Assembly: GCA_020445945.1 (NCBI GenBank)
Contig: JAGRFQ010000072.1
Span: forward strand, 1 to 42,141
Direction: 5' to 3'
Length of the DNA: 42,141 bases
Source of the DNA: Rhodocyclaceae bacterium
Lineage (GTDB): Bacteria > Pseudomonadota > Gammaproteobacteria > Burkholderiales > Rhodocyclaceae
The translations under genes and the position numbers were made by a program. Shown here in pieces: positions 22,548-31,125 of the stretch. Under the pieces are notes generated by a model. It was given only the letters and a program-made list of their open reading frames with translations, was not told where the DNA came from and ran no database searches. Position 1 is the first letter of the stretch, and each line of letters opens with the position of its first letter.

Positions 22548-23846
22548 ATGGTTCCTCACCTGACCACGGCCCTGACCGGGCCCCTGCTTGAACTGGAGCG
22601 CCACTTTCTGGATCACCGCACCGCGATCGAGCAGTGGTTTCGCGGCCAGTGGCTGGAAACCGCGCCGCCGTTTTACGGTTCGACCGATCTGCGCAACTCC
22701 GGCTTCAAGCTGGCGCCGGTGGATCTGAACCTGTTCCCCGGCGGCTTCAACAACCTCAACGAGCCCTTTCTGCCGCTGTGCGTGCAGGCCGCGCAGGCGG
22801 CGATCGAGCGCATCTGCCCCGACGCGCGGCGGGTATTGCTGATTCCCGAGAACCACACCCGCAACCAGTTCTACCTGCAGAACGTGGCGCAGCTGGTGGC
22901 GATCTTGCGGCTCACCGGGCTGGAGGTGCGCCTCGGCAGCCTGCTCGCCGAGATCACCGAGCCGACCACGCTGGAGCTGGCCAACGGCGCCACGCTGACG
23001 CTCGAACCGCTGGTGCGCCACGGCGACCGGTTGGGGGTGAAGGGCTTCGATCCCTGCGCGGTGCTGCTCAACAACGATCTGTCGGCCGGTGTGCCGGAGG
23101 TGTTGCGTAGTCTCGACGGCCAGTGGCTGATTCCGCCGCTGCACGCGGGCTGGCACGCGCGGCGCAAGTCCAACCACGCGCGCGCCTACGACCGCGTGGC
23201 GCAGGACTTCGGCGCGGTGATCGGGATCGACCCCTGGCGCATCAACCCGGCCTTCGGGGTGTGCGGGCAGATCAACTTCAAGGAGCGCACCGGCGAGGAA
23301 TGCCTGGCCGCGCAGGTCGACACGCTGCTTGGCCAGATTCGCGAAAAATATGCCCAGTACGGCGTGCCGGACGAGCCCTTCGTGGTCATCAAGGCCGACG
23401 CGGGCACCTACGGCATGGGCGTGATGACGGTCAAGGATGCGTCCGAAGTCAAAGGGCTCAACCGTCGTCAGCGCAACAAGATGAGCGTCATCAAGGAAGG
23501 CCTGCAGGTGCAGGAGGTGATCATCCAGGAAGGCGTGCACACCTTCGAGACGGTCGACGACGCGGTCGCCGAGCCGGTGGTGTACATGATGGATCACTAC
23601 GTGGTGGGCGGTTTCTACCGCGTGCACACCGAGCGCGGCCGCGACGAGAACCTCAACGCGCCGGGGATGCACTTCAAGCCGCTGGCCTTCGACACCTGCT
23701 GCACCCTGCCCGACACCGAACAGGGGCCGGACGCGCCGCCCAACCGCTTCTACGCCTATGGCGTGGTTGCCCGGCTGGCTTTGCTGGCGGCTGCGCGCGA
23801 GATCGAGGAAACCGCGCCGCTGGCGCTGGAAGCGGCCGCCGCATGA
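22548..23846 (+). CDS. gshA: Glutamate-cysteine ligase
   Basis: A 432-residue enzyme for the first step of glutathione synthesis, joining Glu and Cys with ATP. It resembles the proteobacterial (TIGR02049-like) family, which is unrelated in length to the E. coli enzyme. Features include NLFPGGFNNLNEPFLPL, RRVLLIPENHTRNQFYLQNV, QINFKERTGEECLAAQ and FVVIKADAGTYGMGVMTVKD. ATG 22548 begins the conserved part; the open frame runs back to 22323 with no family-like residues. It opens a compact operon: the stop overlaps the next ATG (ATGA), then gshB and apbE follow. The gene lies divergent from the HhH protein gene. Confidence 0.93.
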   Translation: MVPHLTTALTGPLLELERHFLDHRTAIEQWFRGQWLETAPPFYGSTDLRNSGFKLAPVDLNLFPGGFNNLNEPFLPLCVQAAQAAIERICPDARRVLLIPENHTRNQFYLQNVAQLVAILRLTGLEVRLGSLLAEITEPTTLELANGATLTLEPLVRHGDRLGVKGFDPCAVLLNNDLSAGVPEVLRSLDGQWLIPPLHAGWHARRKSNHARAYDRVAQDFGAVIGIDPWRINPAFGVCGQINFKERTGEECLAAQVDTLLGQIREKYAQYGVPDEPFVVIKADAGTYGMGVMTVKDASEVKGLNRRQRNKMSVIKEGLQVQEVIIQEGVHTFETVDDAVAEPVVYMMDHYVVGGFYRVHTERGRDENLNAPGMHFKPLAFDTCCTLPDTEQGPDAPPNRFYAYGVVARLALLAAAREIEETAPLALEAAAA

Positions 23847-24097
23847 GCCGCCTGCCGGCGCCGGTGGCGGCGGTGATGGCCGTGGTGGGTGGGCTGGTGA
23901 CCAGCGCGGTGCTGCTCCTCGGCGTGCTCTCGCTGACCTCGGCCACCACCGAGCAGCACATGCTCACGGTGGCCAGCGCGGTCGTGGTGCTGCCGGCCGG
24001 GCTGGTGGTGGCGGCGATCGGATTCTATGTGGCGCGGCGCGTTTTCGTGACCCTGCACCCGCCCGCAATCGACCCTACGGATGACGGAAACCCCTGA
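23843..24097 (+). CDS. Small two-helix membrane protein between gshA and gshB
   Basis: An 84-residue protein with two predicted membrane helices (about 8-30 and 42-65) and a short charged C-terminus (HPPAIDPTDDGNP). Its ATG overlaps the gshA stop (ATGA) and its TGA shares one base with the gshB ATG, so translation is probably coupled across the three genes. No known family was recognised. Such tight packing inside a glutathione operon argues for a real gene with a related or at least co-regulated role. Confidence 0.75.
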   Translation: MSRLPAPVAAVMAVVGGLVTSAVLLLGVLSLTSATTEQHMLTVASAVVVLPAGLVVAAIGFYVARRVFVTLHPPAIDPTDDGNP

Positions 24098-25032
24098 TGC
24101 GCCTGGCCTTCATTCTCGATCCGCTCGACTCGCTCAAGGCCTACAAGGATTCGAGCATTGCGATGATGCGCGCAGCGCAGGCGCGCGGGCACAGCATCCA
24201 CGCCATCGCGCGGCCCGACCTGTGCTGGCGCGACGGCCAGGTGCTGGCGCGTGCGCAGGCGATCGCGGTGAGCGACGACAACGCCGCGTGGTGCGCGCCG
24301 GGTGCGGTGAGCACCGTGGCGCTGACCGACTTCGACGCCGTGCTGATGCGTCAGGACCCGCCCTTCGACTTCGAGTACATCACCGCCACCTGGCTGCTCG
24401 AACGCGCGGTGGCCGCCGGCGCGCGGGTGTTCAACCACCCCCGCGCGGTGCGCGATCACTCCGAGAAGATCGCCATCACCGAGTTCGCCCGGTTCACCGC
24501 GCCGACCCTCATCGCGCGCGCGGCAGAAGACCTCAACGCCTTCATCGACGCGATGGGCGATGCGATCCTCAAGCCGCTCGACGGCATGGGCGGGGCCGGC
24601 ATCTTCCGCGTGCGCGCCGACGACCCCAACCGCAACGCGATCATCGAGACGCTGACCGATCTGGGCCGGCGCACGATCATGGCGCAGCAGTACCTGCCGC
24701 AGATCGCCGAGGGCGACAAGCGGGTGCTGATCATCGGTGGCGAGGTCGTCCCCTACAGCCTGGCGCGCATTCCCAAGGCCGGCGAGACGCGCGGCAATCT
24801 GGCCGCCGGCGGGCGTGGCGTGGCGATGCCGCTGACCGCGCGCGAACGCGAGATCGCCGAGGCGCTGGCGCCCGTGCTGTGGGCGCGCGGCCTGCTCATC
24901 GTCGGCCTCGACGTGATCGGCGGCCATCTCACCGAGGTGAACGTCACCAGCCCCACATGCATGGTCGAAATCCATCAGCAGCAGGGCTTCCACGTCGCCG
25001 AACGGGTGATCGAAGCGATCGAGGCGCGGTAA
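24097..25032 (+). CDS. gshB: Glutathione synthetase
   Basis: A 311-residue ATP-grasp enzyme that joins gamma-glutamylcysteine and glycine to make glutathione. Typical features are the N-terminal DPLDSLKAYKDSSIAMMRAA, MRQDPPFDFEYI, NHPRAVRDHSEKIAI, the ATP-grasp stretch ILKPLDGMGGAGIFRV and the metal-binding end VGLDVIGGHLTEVNVTSPT. Length matches the family. It shares one base with the upstream membrane protein gene, and apbE follows 5 bases after the stop. Confidence 0.96.
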   Translation: MRLAFILDPLDSLKAYKDSSIAMMRAAQARGHSIHAIARPDLCWRDGQVLARAQAIAVSDDNAAWCAPGAVSTVALTDFDAVLMRQDPPFDFEYITATWLLERAVAAGARVFNHPRAVRDHSEKIAITEFARFTAPTLIARAAEDLNAFIDAMGDAILKPLDGMGGAGIFRVRADDPNRNAIIETLTDLGRRTIMAQQYLPQIAEGDKRVLIIGGEVVPYSLARIPKAGETRGNLAAGGRGVAMPLTAREREIAEALAPVLWARGLLIVGLDVIGGHLTEVNVTSPTCMVEIHQQQGFHVAERVIEAIEAR

Positions 25033-25037
25033 GCCCG

Positions 25038-26066
25038 GTGCTGCGCTTGTGGCTCGCTGCGTGTGCCGTGCTGGCGCTCACCGCCTGCAGCCGCGATCGG
25101 CTGTGGCAGCAGGAAGCCTTCGTCTTCGGTACCCGGGTCGAGGTGGCGGTGTGGGGGGCCGACGCCGATGCGGCGCAGCGCGCGATGGGGGCGGTGCTGC
25201 GCGAATTCGATCGCATGCACAGCGCGTATCACGCGTGGCAGCCCTCCGCGCTCACCGCCGTCAACGCAGCACTGGCGCGCGGCGAAGCGGCCGCGGTGTC
25301 GCCCGAGCTGGCCGCCATGCTCGCCAACGCCAAGGCGCTCGCGGCGCGCGGCGACAATACCTTCAATCCGGCGATCGGCCGGCTGATCGCACTGTGGGGT
25401 TTCCATTCCGATCAGTTCACTGCCGCCCTGCCCGACCCGGACGTGCTGCGCGCGGAGGTGGCGCGTGCGCCGAGCATGGCCGATGTACACATCGACGGCC
25501 AGCAGGTGCGCAGCGACAACCCCGCGGTGCAGTTCGATCTGGGCGGTTACGCCAAGGGCTACGCGCTCGACCGCGCGGCCGCGATCCTGCGCGCCGACGG
25601 CATCGACAACGCGCTGATCAACATCGGCGGCAACGTGATGGCGCTCGGCGCCAAGGGCGGGCAGGCGTGGCAGGTGGGCATCCAGCACCCGCGCGCGCCG
25701 CAGCCGCTGGCCGCGCTGGCGCTCTACGACGGCGAGGCGATCGGTACTTCGGGCGACTACCAGCGCTACTTTGAAGTCGACGGCCAGCGCTACAGCCACC
25801 TGCTCGACCCGCGCAGCGGCATGCCGGCGCGCGCCAGCCAGGCGGTGACGGTGCTCGTTACCCCGCGCCCCGGCGCCGGGGTGCTGTCCGACGTGGCGAG
25901 CAAGCCGCTGTTCATCGCCGGCGACGCATGGCAGGCGATGGCGCGGCGCTATGCGGTGACGCACGTGATGCGTATCGACGCCGCCGGGCGCATCGTCGCC
26001 ACCCGTGCGCTCAGCGCGCGCATGCGTCTGCTCGGCGACACCGTGGTGGCGGTGGTGGATGACTGA
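25038..26066 (+). CDS. apbE: FAD:protein FMN transferase, lipoprotein
   Basis: A 342-residue ApbE-type flavin transferase, which attaches FMN covalently to threonine or serine of exported proteins such as NqrB, NqrC and RnfG. The N-terminus is a lipoprotein signal with lipobox LTAC, so it is anchored at the periplasmic face. Family motifs are FGTRVEV, NTFNPAIGRLIALWGF, FDLGGYAKGYALDRA, NIGGNVMALG and the metal-binding SHLLDPRSGMPA. A GTG start at 25038, 5 bases after gshB, is chosen because it gives a correct signal peptide; the longer open frame overlaps gshB. No Nqr or Rnf gene is in the window. Confidence 0.93.
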   Translation: MLRLWLAACAVLALTACSRDRLWQQEAFVFGTRVEVAVWGADADAAQRAMGAVLREFDRMHSAYHAWQPSALTAVNAALARGEAAAVSPELAAMLANAKALAARGDNTFNPAIGRLIALWGFHSDQFTAALPDPDVLRAEVARAPSMADVHIDGQQVRSDNPAVQFDLGGYAKGYALDRAAAILRADGIDNALINIGGNVMALGAKGGQAWQVGIQHPRAPQPLAALALYDGEAIGTSGDYQRYFEVDGQRYSHLLDPRSGMPARASQAVTVLVTPRPGAGVLSDVASKPLFIAGDAWQAMARRYAVTHVMRIDAAGRIVATRALSARMRLLGDTVVAVVDD

Positions 26067-26099
26067 GCGCGCGCTCCGGCCGCGCGCCAGCATGTCGGC

Positions 26100-26105
26100 T
26101 ACAAT
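26100..26105 (+). promoter_or_regulatory. Candidate -10 element for the PTS operon
   Basis: TACAAT at 26100-26105 lies 27 bases before the EIIA start in a short gap after apbE. No convincing -35 was found at 16-18 bases, so this is a weak call. Confidence 0.35.
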
Positions 26106-26132
26106 CCGTGTGTTGTCTCGCACGAGCGGTTC

Positions 26133-26525
26133 ATGGTCGGCATTCTTCTCATCACCCATGCAAACCTCGGCGATGTCCTGATCGAGTGCGTGTCGCACGT
26201 GCTCAACACGCGGCCGGCGCAGCTGCTGGCGTTCGGGGTGTCGCCGACGGACGATCCGCACGATCTGGTGGCCGACGCGGCGGTGCAGGTCGCGTCGCTC
26301 GATACCGGTCGCGGCGTGTTGGTGCTGACCGACCTCTTCGGCGCCAGCCCGGCCAATCTGGCGCTGCGGGTGCTGGTGCCGGGGCGGGTCGAGGCGGTGG
26401 CGGGGGTCAATCTACCGATGCTGCTGCGGGTGCTGACCTATCGCGAACAGCAGCCGCTGGCGGGCGTGGTGGAGCGTGCCATCACCGGCGCCTGCGATGG
26501 CGTGCTGCGGATGAAACCGGTTTAA
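26133..26525 (+). CDS. PTS EIIA component, mannose family
   Basis: A 130-residue EIIA of the mannose/sorbose PTS family. The phospho-acceptor is His9 in LLITHANLGD, and the family's ATD/LTDLFGASPANLA loop is at about 66-80. Most PTS mannose proteins read THGHLG here, so the residue after His9 differs. It is followed by ptsH and ptsI, with no EIIB, EIIC or EIID sugar transporter in the window. This fits the regulatory PTS known in betaproteobacteria, where EIIA may send signals instead of carrying sugar; that part is inference. Confidence 0.9.
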   Translation: MVGILLITHANLGDVLIECVSHVLNTRPAQLLAFGVSPTDDPHDLVADAAVQVASLDTGRGVLVLTDLFGASPANLALRVLVPGRVEAVAGVNLPMLLRVLTYREQQPLAGVVERAITGACDGVLRMKPV

Positions 26526-26550
26526 TTTTGTGGACTGACAGACCTGAACC

Positions 26551-26820
26551 ATGCCTCGTACCGAAGTTGAAATCATCAATCGCCTCGGCCTGCACGCGCG
26601 TGCCTCGGCCAAGCTGACCCAGACCGCGAGCAACTATCCGTGCGAGGTCTGGCTCGAGCGCGACGGGCGCCGGGTCAACGCCAAGAGCATCATGGGGGTG
26701 ATGATGCTGGCCGCGGCGCGCGGCGCCAGGGTCACCGTCGACACCAGCGGCGAGCAGGATGCCGAAGCGCTGGACGCGCTGGTGGCCCTCATCGCCGACC
26801 GTTTCGGCGAGGATGAATAA
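26551..26820 (+). CDS. ptsH: Phosphocarrier protein HPr
   Basis: An 89-residue HPr that carries phosphate from EI to EIIA. His15 in RLGLHARAS is the phosphorylated residue. Ser46 lies in AKSIMGVMML, the site used by HPr kinase/phosphatase in species that have it. The C-terminus FGEDE is typical. It lies 25 bases after the EIIA gene and 54 bases before ptsI, in a probable single operon. Confidence 0.96.
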   Translation: MPRTEVEIINRLGLHARASAKLTQTASNYPCEVWLERDGRRVNAKSIMGVMMLAAARGARVTVDTSGEQDAEALDALVALIADRFGEDE

Positions 26821-26874
26821 GGCGCTGCGGATGGTGCCGGCAACACTCACCCTCGATTCATAGCGAAGGCCAAC

Positions 26875-28608
26875 ATGCCCTTTACCCTGCACGGACTTGC
26901 GGTTTCCCAAGGTATTGCGATCGGCCATGTGCATCTGGTGTCGCATGCCCTGCTGGAGGTCAATCACTACCACCTGGCGCCGCGCCACCTGCCCGCGGAA
27001 CGGGAGCGACTCGACGCGGCAGTGGCCGAGGTGCGTGGCGAACTCGACGAGCTCCGGGTGGCCTCCGGACAGAACCCGGCGCACAGCGAGGTGGGGGCGT
27101 TCGTCGATGTGCACCTCATGTTCCTCGACGATCCGATGCTGGTCGACGCGGCGCGCACGCTGATCGACGAGCGGCGCTGCAACGCCGAGTGGGCGCTGGT
27201 GCAGCAGATGGAGTTGCTGGTCGAGCAGTTCGACCAGATCGAGGACGCCTACCTGCGCGAGCGCAAGGCCGACGTGATCCAGGTGGTCGAGCGGCTGGTC
27301 AAGGTGCTGCTCGGCCAGCCGGGCCGCCTGCCGCGCAAGCGCAAGGAGTCGCTGGGCACGATCGTGGTGGCGCACGACCTGTCGCCGGCCGACACGCTGG
27401 GCTTTCGCGATCACGATGTGGCCGGCTTCGTCACCGACGTCGGCGGGCCGACCAGCCACACCGCGATCGTGGCGCGCAGCCAGGGCATTCCCGCGGTAGT
27501 CGCGCTGCACAACGTACGTCAGCTGGTCGAAGACAACGAGCTGATGATCATCGACGGCACGCGCGGCGTGGTGATCATCGACCCCGACGAGCGGATTCTC
27601 GAGGAATACCGCCTGCGCAAGACCGAGCTGGAGCTCGAGCGCTCCAAGCTGCAGCGGCTGATCAGCGCCCGGCCGACCACGCTCGACGGCGAGGAGGTGT
27701 CCCTGCTCGCCAACATCGAGCTGCCCAAGGACGCGGTGCTGGCGCGCAAGGTGGAATCCGACGGCGTGGGCTTGTTCCGTACCGAATTCCTGTTTCTCAA
27801 CCGTCACGCCCTGCCCGACGAAGACGAGCAGTTCGAGGCCTACCGCGCGGCGCTCAAGAACATGGGCGGCGCGCCGGTCACCATCCGCACATTGGATGTG
27901 GGCGCCGACAAGGCGCTCGAAGCAGTGGGCAAGCGCAGCACCGAGGCCAATCCGGCGCTCGGGTTGCGCGCGATCCGCTATTCGCTGGCCGAGCCGAAAA
28001 TCTTCAAGACCCAGCTGCGCGCGCTGCTGCGTGCGTCGCACTACGGCAAGCTCAAGATCCTGCTGCCGATGCTGGCGCACGCGCACGAGATGGATCAGGC
28101 CCTGTCGCTCATCGCGCTGGCCAAAGAACAGTTGCGCGAGCGCAAGCAGAAGTTCGACCCCAAGGTCGAGGTCGGCGGCATGATCGAGGTGCCGGCGGCG
28201 GCGATGGCCCTGGGCATGTTCGTGCGGCGGCTGCAGTTTCTGTCGATCGGCACCAACGACCTGATCCAGTACACGCTGGCCATCGACCGCACCGACGAGG
28301 CGGTGGCGCACCTGTACGATCCGCTTCACCCGGCGGTGCTCAAGCTCATTGGCGGCACGATTCAGGTGGGTGCGCGCTACGGTCTGCCGGTGTCGGTGTG
28401 CGGCGAGATGGCGGGCGACCCGGCATTCACGCGCCTGCTGCTGGGCATGGGGCTGCGCCTGTTCTCGATGCAGCCCAACCAGCTCCTCGGGATCAAGCAG
28501 GAGGTGCTGCGCGCCGATGTGGGCGAGCTCGCGCCCAAGGTGCAGCGCATCCTCAAGATGGACGAGCAGGAGCGCGTGCACGAGGCGGTCGAACGGCTGC
28601 GGGTTTGA
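26875..28608 (+). CDS. ptsI: PTS enzyme I (phosphoenolpyruvate-protein phosphotransferase)
   Basis: A 577-residue enzyme I that transfers phosphate from phosphoenolpyruvate to HPr. His195 in GGPTSHTAIVAR is the active site. The PEP-binding C-terminal domain has GVGLFRTEFLF, EVGGMIEVPAAA and the catalytic Cys in SVCGEMAGDP. There is no N-terminal GAF domain, so this is EI and not the EI-Ntr (PtsP) form. The final TGA overlaps the -35 element of the metX promoter. Confidence 0.95.
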   Translation: MPFTLHGLAVSQGIAIGHVHLVSHALLEVNHYHLAPRHLPAERERLDAAVAEVRGELDELRVASGQNPAHSEVGAFVDVHLMFLDDPMLVDAARTLIDERRCNAEWALVQQMELLVEQFDQIEDAYLRERKADVIQVVERLVKVLLGQPGRLPRKRKESLGTIVVAHDLSPADTLGFRDHDVAGFVTDVGGPTSHTAIVARSQGIPAVVALHNVRQLVEDNELMIIDGTRGVVIIDPDERILEEYRLRKTELELERSKLQRLISARPTTLDGEEVSLLANIELPKDAVLARKVESDGVGLFRTEFLFLNRHALPDEDEQFEAYRAALKNMGGAPVTIRTLDVGADKALEAVGKRSTEANPALGLRAIRYSLAEPKIFKTQLRALLRASHYGKLKILLPMLAHAHEMDQALSLIALAKEQLRERKQKFDPKVEVGGMIEVPAAAMALGMFVRRLQFLSIGTNDLIQYTLAIDRTDEAVAHLYDPLHPAVLKLIGGTIQVGARYGLPVSVCGEMAGDPAFTRLLLGMGLRLFSMQPNQLLGIKQEVLRADVGELAPKVQRILKMDEQERVHEAVERLRV

Positions 28609-28633
28609 CAATTTGAAATGATCGGGCTAACTT
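28605..28633 (+). promoter_or_regulatory. Promoter of metX, -35 inside the ptsI stop region
   Basis: TTGACA (28605-28610) is a perfect -35 that includes the ptsI stop codon, and TAACTT (28628-28633) is a fair -10 at 17-base spacing. Transcription would start near 28640, directly before the riboswitch, which supports the call. Confidence 0.7.
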
Positions 28634-28643
28634 TTCGCCCACT

Positions 28644-28701
28644 ACAGCGCCGATTTGAAAATCAGCTTGCGGGCGCTCAAAAAATTCGGCTAAAGCGAGG
28701 G
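28644..28701 (+). ncRNA. SAM-II riboswitch controlling metX
   Basis: The sequence matches the SAM-II (SAM-alpha) design known from metX/metA leaders. AGCGCC (28646-28651) pairs with GGCGCT (28672-28677) to make P1. GATTT after P1 and the A-rich stretch before GGCTAAAGCG fit the conserved bases. CTTGC (28666-28670) can pair with GCGAG (28695-28699) to form the pseudoknot. Alignment by eye to the Sargasso Sea env12 sequence shows the same order: GCGC, GATTT, TTGC, GCGC, A-run, GCTAAA. It binds S-adenosylmethionine and should turn metX off when SAM is plentiful. A terminator immediately downstream supports transcriptional control. Confidence 0.88.
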
Positions 28702-28702
28702 C

Positions 28703-28736
28703 AACCCGGTCCGCGCCAATCGCCGACCGGGTTTTT
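28703..28736 (+). terminator. Intrinsic terminator of the SAM-II leader
   Basis: AACCCGGTC (28703-28711) and GACCGGGTT (28725-28733) form a perfect 9-bp stem followed by a short T-run to 28736. It lies between the riboswitch and the metX ATG at 28752, so SAM binding presumably favours its formation. Confidence 0.85.
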
Positions 28737-28751
28737 CTATTCGGAAACAAC

Positions 28752-29879
28752 ATGACGCAACCACAATCCGTCGGTGTCGTTGCTCCGCAGTCGATGCGTT
28801 TCACCGAGCCCCTGCTGCTCAAGAGTGGCGGCCGCCTCGACGCGTACGAACTGGTCTACGAGACCTACGGCCAACTCAACGCCGCGCGCAGCAACGCCGT
28901 GCTGGTGTGCCACGCCCTGTCGGGTTCGCATCATGTGGCCGGTCATTACGGCGGCAACGCGGCCGACGTGGGCTGGTGGGACAACCTCATCGGCCCCGGC
29001 AAGCCACTCGACACGCGCAAGTTCTTCGTCATCGGCGTCAACAACCTCGGCGGCTGCTACGGCAGCACCGGACCGGCGTCGATCAACCCCGCCAGCGGCG
29101 CGCCGTGGGGGGCGGACTTTCCGTTCGTGTCGGTCGAAGACTGGGTCTGCTCGCAGGCGCGGCTGGCCGATGCGCTGGGCATCGAGCGCTTCGCCGCGGT
29201 GGTTGGCGGTTCGCTCGGCGGCATGCAGGCCCTGTCGTGGGCGCTGCAGTATCCCGAGCGCGTGGCCCACGCGGGGGTCATTGCGGCGGCGCCCAAGCTG
29301 TCGGCCGAGAACATCGCCTTCAACGAAGTGGCACGCCAGGCGATCCTGACCGATCCGGAATTTCATGGCGGCAATTTCTACGCCCACGGCGTGGTGCCCG
29401 AGCGCGGCCTCAAGCTGGCGCGCATGCTCGGCCACATCACGTATTTGTCGGATGACGCGATGGCCGAAAAATTCGGCCGCAACCTGCGCCATGGCAAGCA
29501 GGTGTTCAGCTACGACGTGGAATTCGAGATCGAATCCTACCTGCGCCATCAGGGCAAGAAATTTGCCGGGTTCTTCGACGCCAACACCTACCTGCTGACC
29601 ACCAAGGCGCTCGATTATTTCGATCCCGCCTTCGAATTCGGCGGTCTGCTGCCGGCCGCGCTGGCCCGCGCAGCGGCCGATTTTCTGGTGATTTCCTTCT
29701 CCACCGACTGGCGCTTCCCGCCCGAGCGCAGCCGCGAAATCGTCGGCGCGCTGCTCCACAACCGGCGCAACGTGAGCTACGCCGAGATCGCCAGCGACGC
29801 CGGCCACGACTCCTTCCTGCTTGACGACAGCCACTATCACGGCGTGTTGTCGGCCTACTTCGACCGGATCGAGGTGTGA
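28752..29879 (+). CDS. metX: Homoserine O-acetyl/succinyltransferase
   Basis: A 375-residue alpha/beta hydrolase that acylates homoserine in methionine synthesis. The nucleophile is Ser154 in [11 protein letters not shown]; the Asp and His of the triad are in [12 protein letters not shown] and DAGHDSFL. It also carries [12 protein letters not shown] and [14 protein letters not shown], typical of MetX. In proteobacteria with a neighbouring metW, MetX often prefers succinyl-CoA, with MetW as its partner, so acyl specificity is open. Its leader carries a SAM-II riboswitch and terminator. metW is downstream but is separated by three 78-bp repeats. Confidence 0.94.
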   Translation: MTQPQSVGVVAPQSMRFTEPLLLKSGGRLDAYELVYETYGQLNAARSNAVLVCHALSGSHHVAGHYGGNAADVGWWDNLIGPGKPLDTRKFFVIGVNNLGGCYGSTGPASINPASGAPWGADFPFVSVEDWVCSQARLADALGIERFAAVVGGSLGGMQALSWALQYPERVAHAGVIAAAPKLSAENIAFNEVARQAILTDPEFHGGNFYAHGVVPERGLKLARMLGHITYLSDDAMAEKFGRNLRHGKQVFSYDVEFEIESYLRHQGKKFAGFFDANTYLLTTKALDYFDPAFEFGGLLPAALARAAADFLVISFSTDWRFPPERSREIVGALLHNRRNVSYAEIASDAGHDSFLLDDSHYHGVLSAYFDRIEV

Positions 29880-29892
29880 GATGAGAGTGGAC

Positions 29893-30126
29893 GACCCCCA
29901 CGCTCGCCTGCGCTCGCTGCCCCCCGAGGGGGCTGCGCCCGCCCTTGGGGCGGCCCGACGGGTGGGCGACGACCCCCACGCTCGCCTGTGCTTGCTGTCC
30001 CCCGAGGGGGCTGCGCCCGCCCTTGGGGCGGCCCGGCGGGTGGGCGACGGCCCTCGCGCTTGCTCATGCGCGTTGTCCCAAGAGAAGGCTGCGTCCGTTC
30101 TTGGGGTGGCTCGGCGGACGGGCGGT
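29893..30126. repeat. Three tandem 78-bp GC-rich repeats between metX and metW
   Basis: Copies lie at 29893-29970, 29971-30048 and 30049-30126. Copies 1 and 2 differ at only about 4 of 78 positions; copy 3 is more diverged but aligns without gaps. Each copy contains two hairpin-forming segments, CCCCCGAGGGGG-like and CGCCCTTGGGGCGG-like. Similar GC-rich words are, from memory, dispersed in Burkholderiales and Rhodocyclales genomes. The period of 78 is 26 codons, so an open frame (29881-30177) runs through all copies, but it looks like a by-product of the repeat and has no known family features. The repeat may act as an mRNA structure between metX and metW. Confidence 0.85.
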
Positions 30127-30179
30127 GGTTCGCATGCCGTTTCCGTTCGTTGCTTCAATCTGAGAGAACTGTGCTGACC

Positions 30180-30770
30180 ATGACCGCGCTACGCTACGAC
30201 CATCAAATGATTGCCGGCTGGATCGCGCCGGGCGAGACGGTGCTCGATCTGGGCTGCGGCGACGGCAGCCTGCTGCAGCATCTGAGCGAGACCCGGCGGG
30301 TGCTCGGCTACGGTGTCGAAAAGGACCCCGACAACATCGTGGCCTGCGTCGCCAACGGCGTGAATGTGCTGCAGCTCGACCTCGAACGCGGGCTGGCCGG
30401 CTTCGAGGACGACTTCTTCGATCACGTGATCATGAGCCTGTCGCTGCAGGCGGTGCACAACACCGTCGGCATCCTCACCGAGATGCTGCGGGTCGGCCGC
30501 GAGGCGGTGGTGAGTTTTCCCAATTTCGCCTACTGGCGGCATCGCCAGGCGATTCTGAACGGCCACATGCCGGTGTCGGAAAACCTGCCCTACCAGTGGT
30601 TCAACACCCCCAACGTGCGCTTCTTCACCATCGCCGACTTCGAATCGCTGTGCGCCATGAACGGCATTGCGGTGCTGGAGGGCATCGGCTTCGACGAGGG
30701 CGAAGTGGTCGCCGAAGAACCCAACTTCCTCGCCAGCGTGGCGCTCTACCGCCTGGCGCGGACCGGCTGA
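30180..30770 (+). CDS. metW: MetW, SAM-dependent methyltransferase-like partner of MetX
   Basis: A 196-residue protein with the SAM-binding motif VLDLGCGDGSLL (21-32). It shows the MetW features EKDPDNIVACVANGVNVLQLD, DHVIMSLSLQAVHN and VVSFPNFAYWRHR. MetW pairs with MetX in many proteobacteria and is needed for homoserine acylation in some. ATG 30180 begins the conserved part and has GAGAG upstream; an open frame runs upstream into the repeats. It follows metX after 300 bases instead of the usual near-overlap, because the 78-bp repeats lie between. Confidence 0.93.
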   Translation: MTALRYDHQMIAGWIAPGETVLDLGCGDGSLLQHLSETRRVLGYGVEKDPDNIVACVANGVNVLQLDLERGLAGFEDDFFDHVIMSLSLQAVHNTVGILTEMLRVGREAVVSFPNFAYWRHRQAILNGHMPVSENLPYQWFNTPNVRFFTIADFESLCAMNGIAVLEGIGFDEGEVVAEEPNFLASVALYRLARTG

Positions 30771-31125
30771 AGCGCTACCGGCGCAACCCAAACCCGCGTC
30801 AATCGCCCGCTTCGCTGAAAGCGGGTTGCTTGTCGGCGGGTCAATGGACCGTCGCTGAGATGAGCCCGGCGCGCTTGGCAGAAGCGCCGCCCGACACAAC
30901 CATCTGCCCCAAACGCGTTCGTGCCGGTTCGCCATGCCCTGCGCGGTGCCGCGTTGTGGGCATCCGGCGAGTTGCCTGATTTCGATGCGTTGGGCTTATG
31001 ATGCTGGGGTTGGCTTGGCGCGAGCAGGCGGAGGGCGTCGTGTTATACGGCAGTCAATCTGGTTACGCTGCATTGATGGTGCAGCCGAATTCACGTTAGA
31101 AGTCTCATAAATCCTTGGGGGCAAC
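30771..31125. other. Non-coding stretch after metW
   Basis: No gene is supported in these 355 bases. A hairpin CCCGCTT (30806-30812) / AAGCGGG (30819-30825), followed by TTGCTT, may terminate the metW transcript. A smaller GCTGCA/TGCAGC inverted repeat lies near 31068-31086. The remainder shows nothing recognisable. Confidence 0.5.
30806..30831 (+). terminator. Possible terminator after metW
   Basis: CCCGCTT (30806-30812) and AAGCGGG (30819-30825) form a 7-bp stem with a 6-base loop; a short T-rich stretch (TTGCTTG) follows. It lies 36 bases after the metW stop. Confidence 0.55.

Noticed and set aside
26482-28611. Minus-strand 709-residue open frame
   Set aside because: Antisense to ptsH and ptsI, which have intact active-site motifs.
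29893-30126. CRISPR-like array
   Set aside because: The units are contiguous 78-bp tandem copies without unique spacers, and no cas genes are near.
29881-30177. 98-codon open frame starting one base after metX through the 78-bp repeats
   Set aside because: It stays open only because the repeat is 26 codons long; no ribosome binding site or family features were seen.
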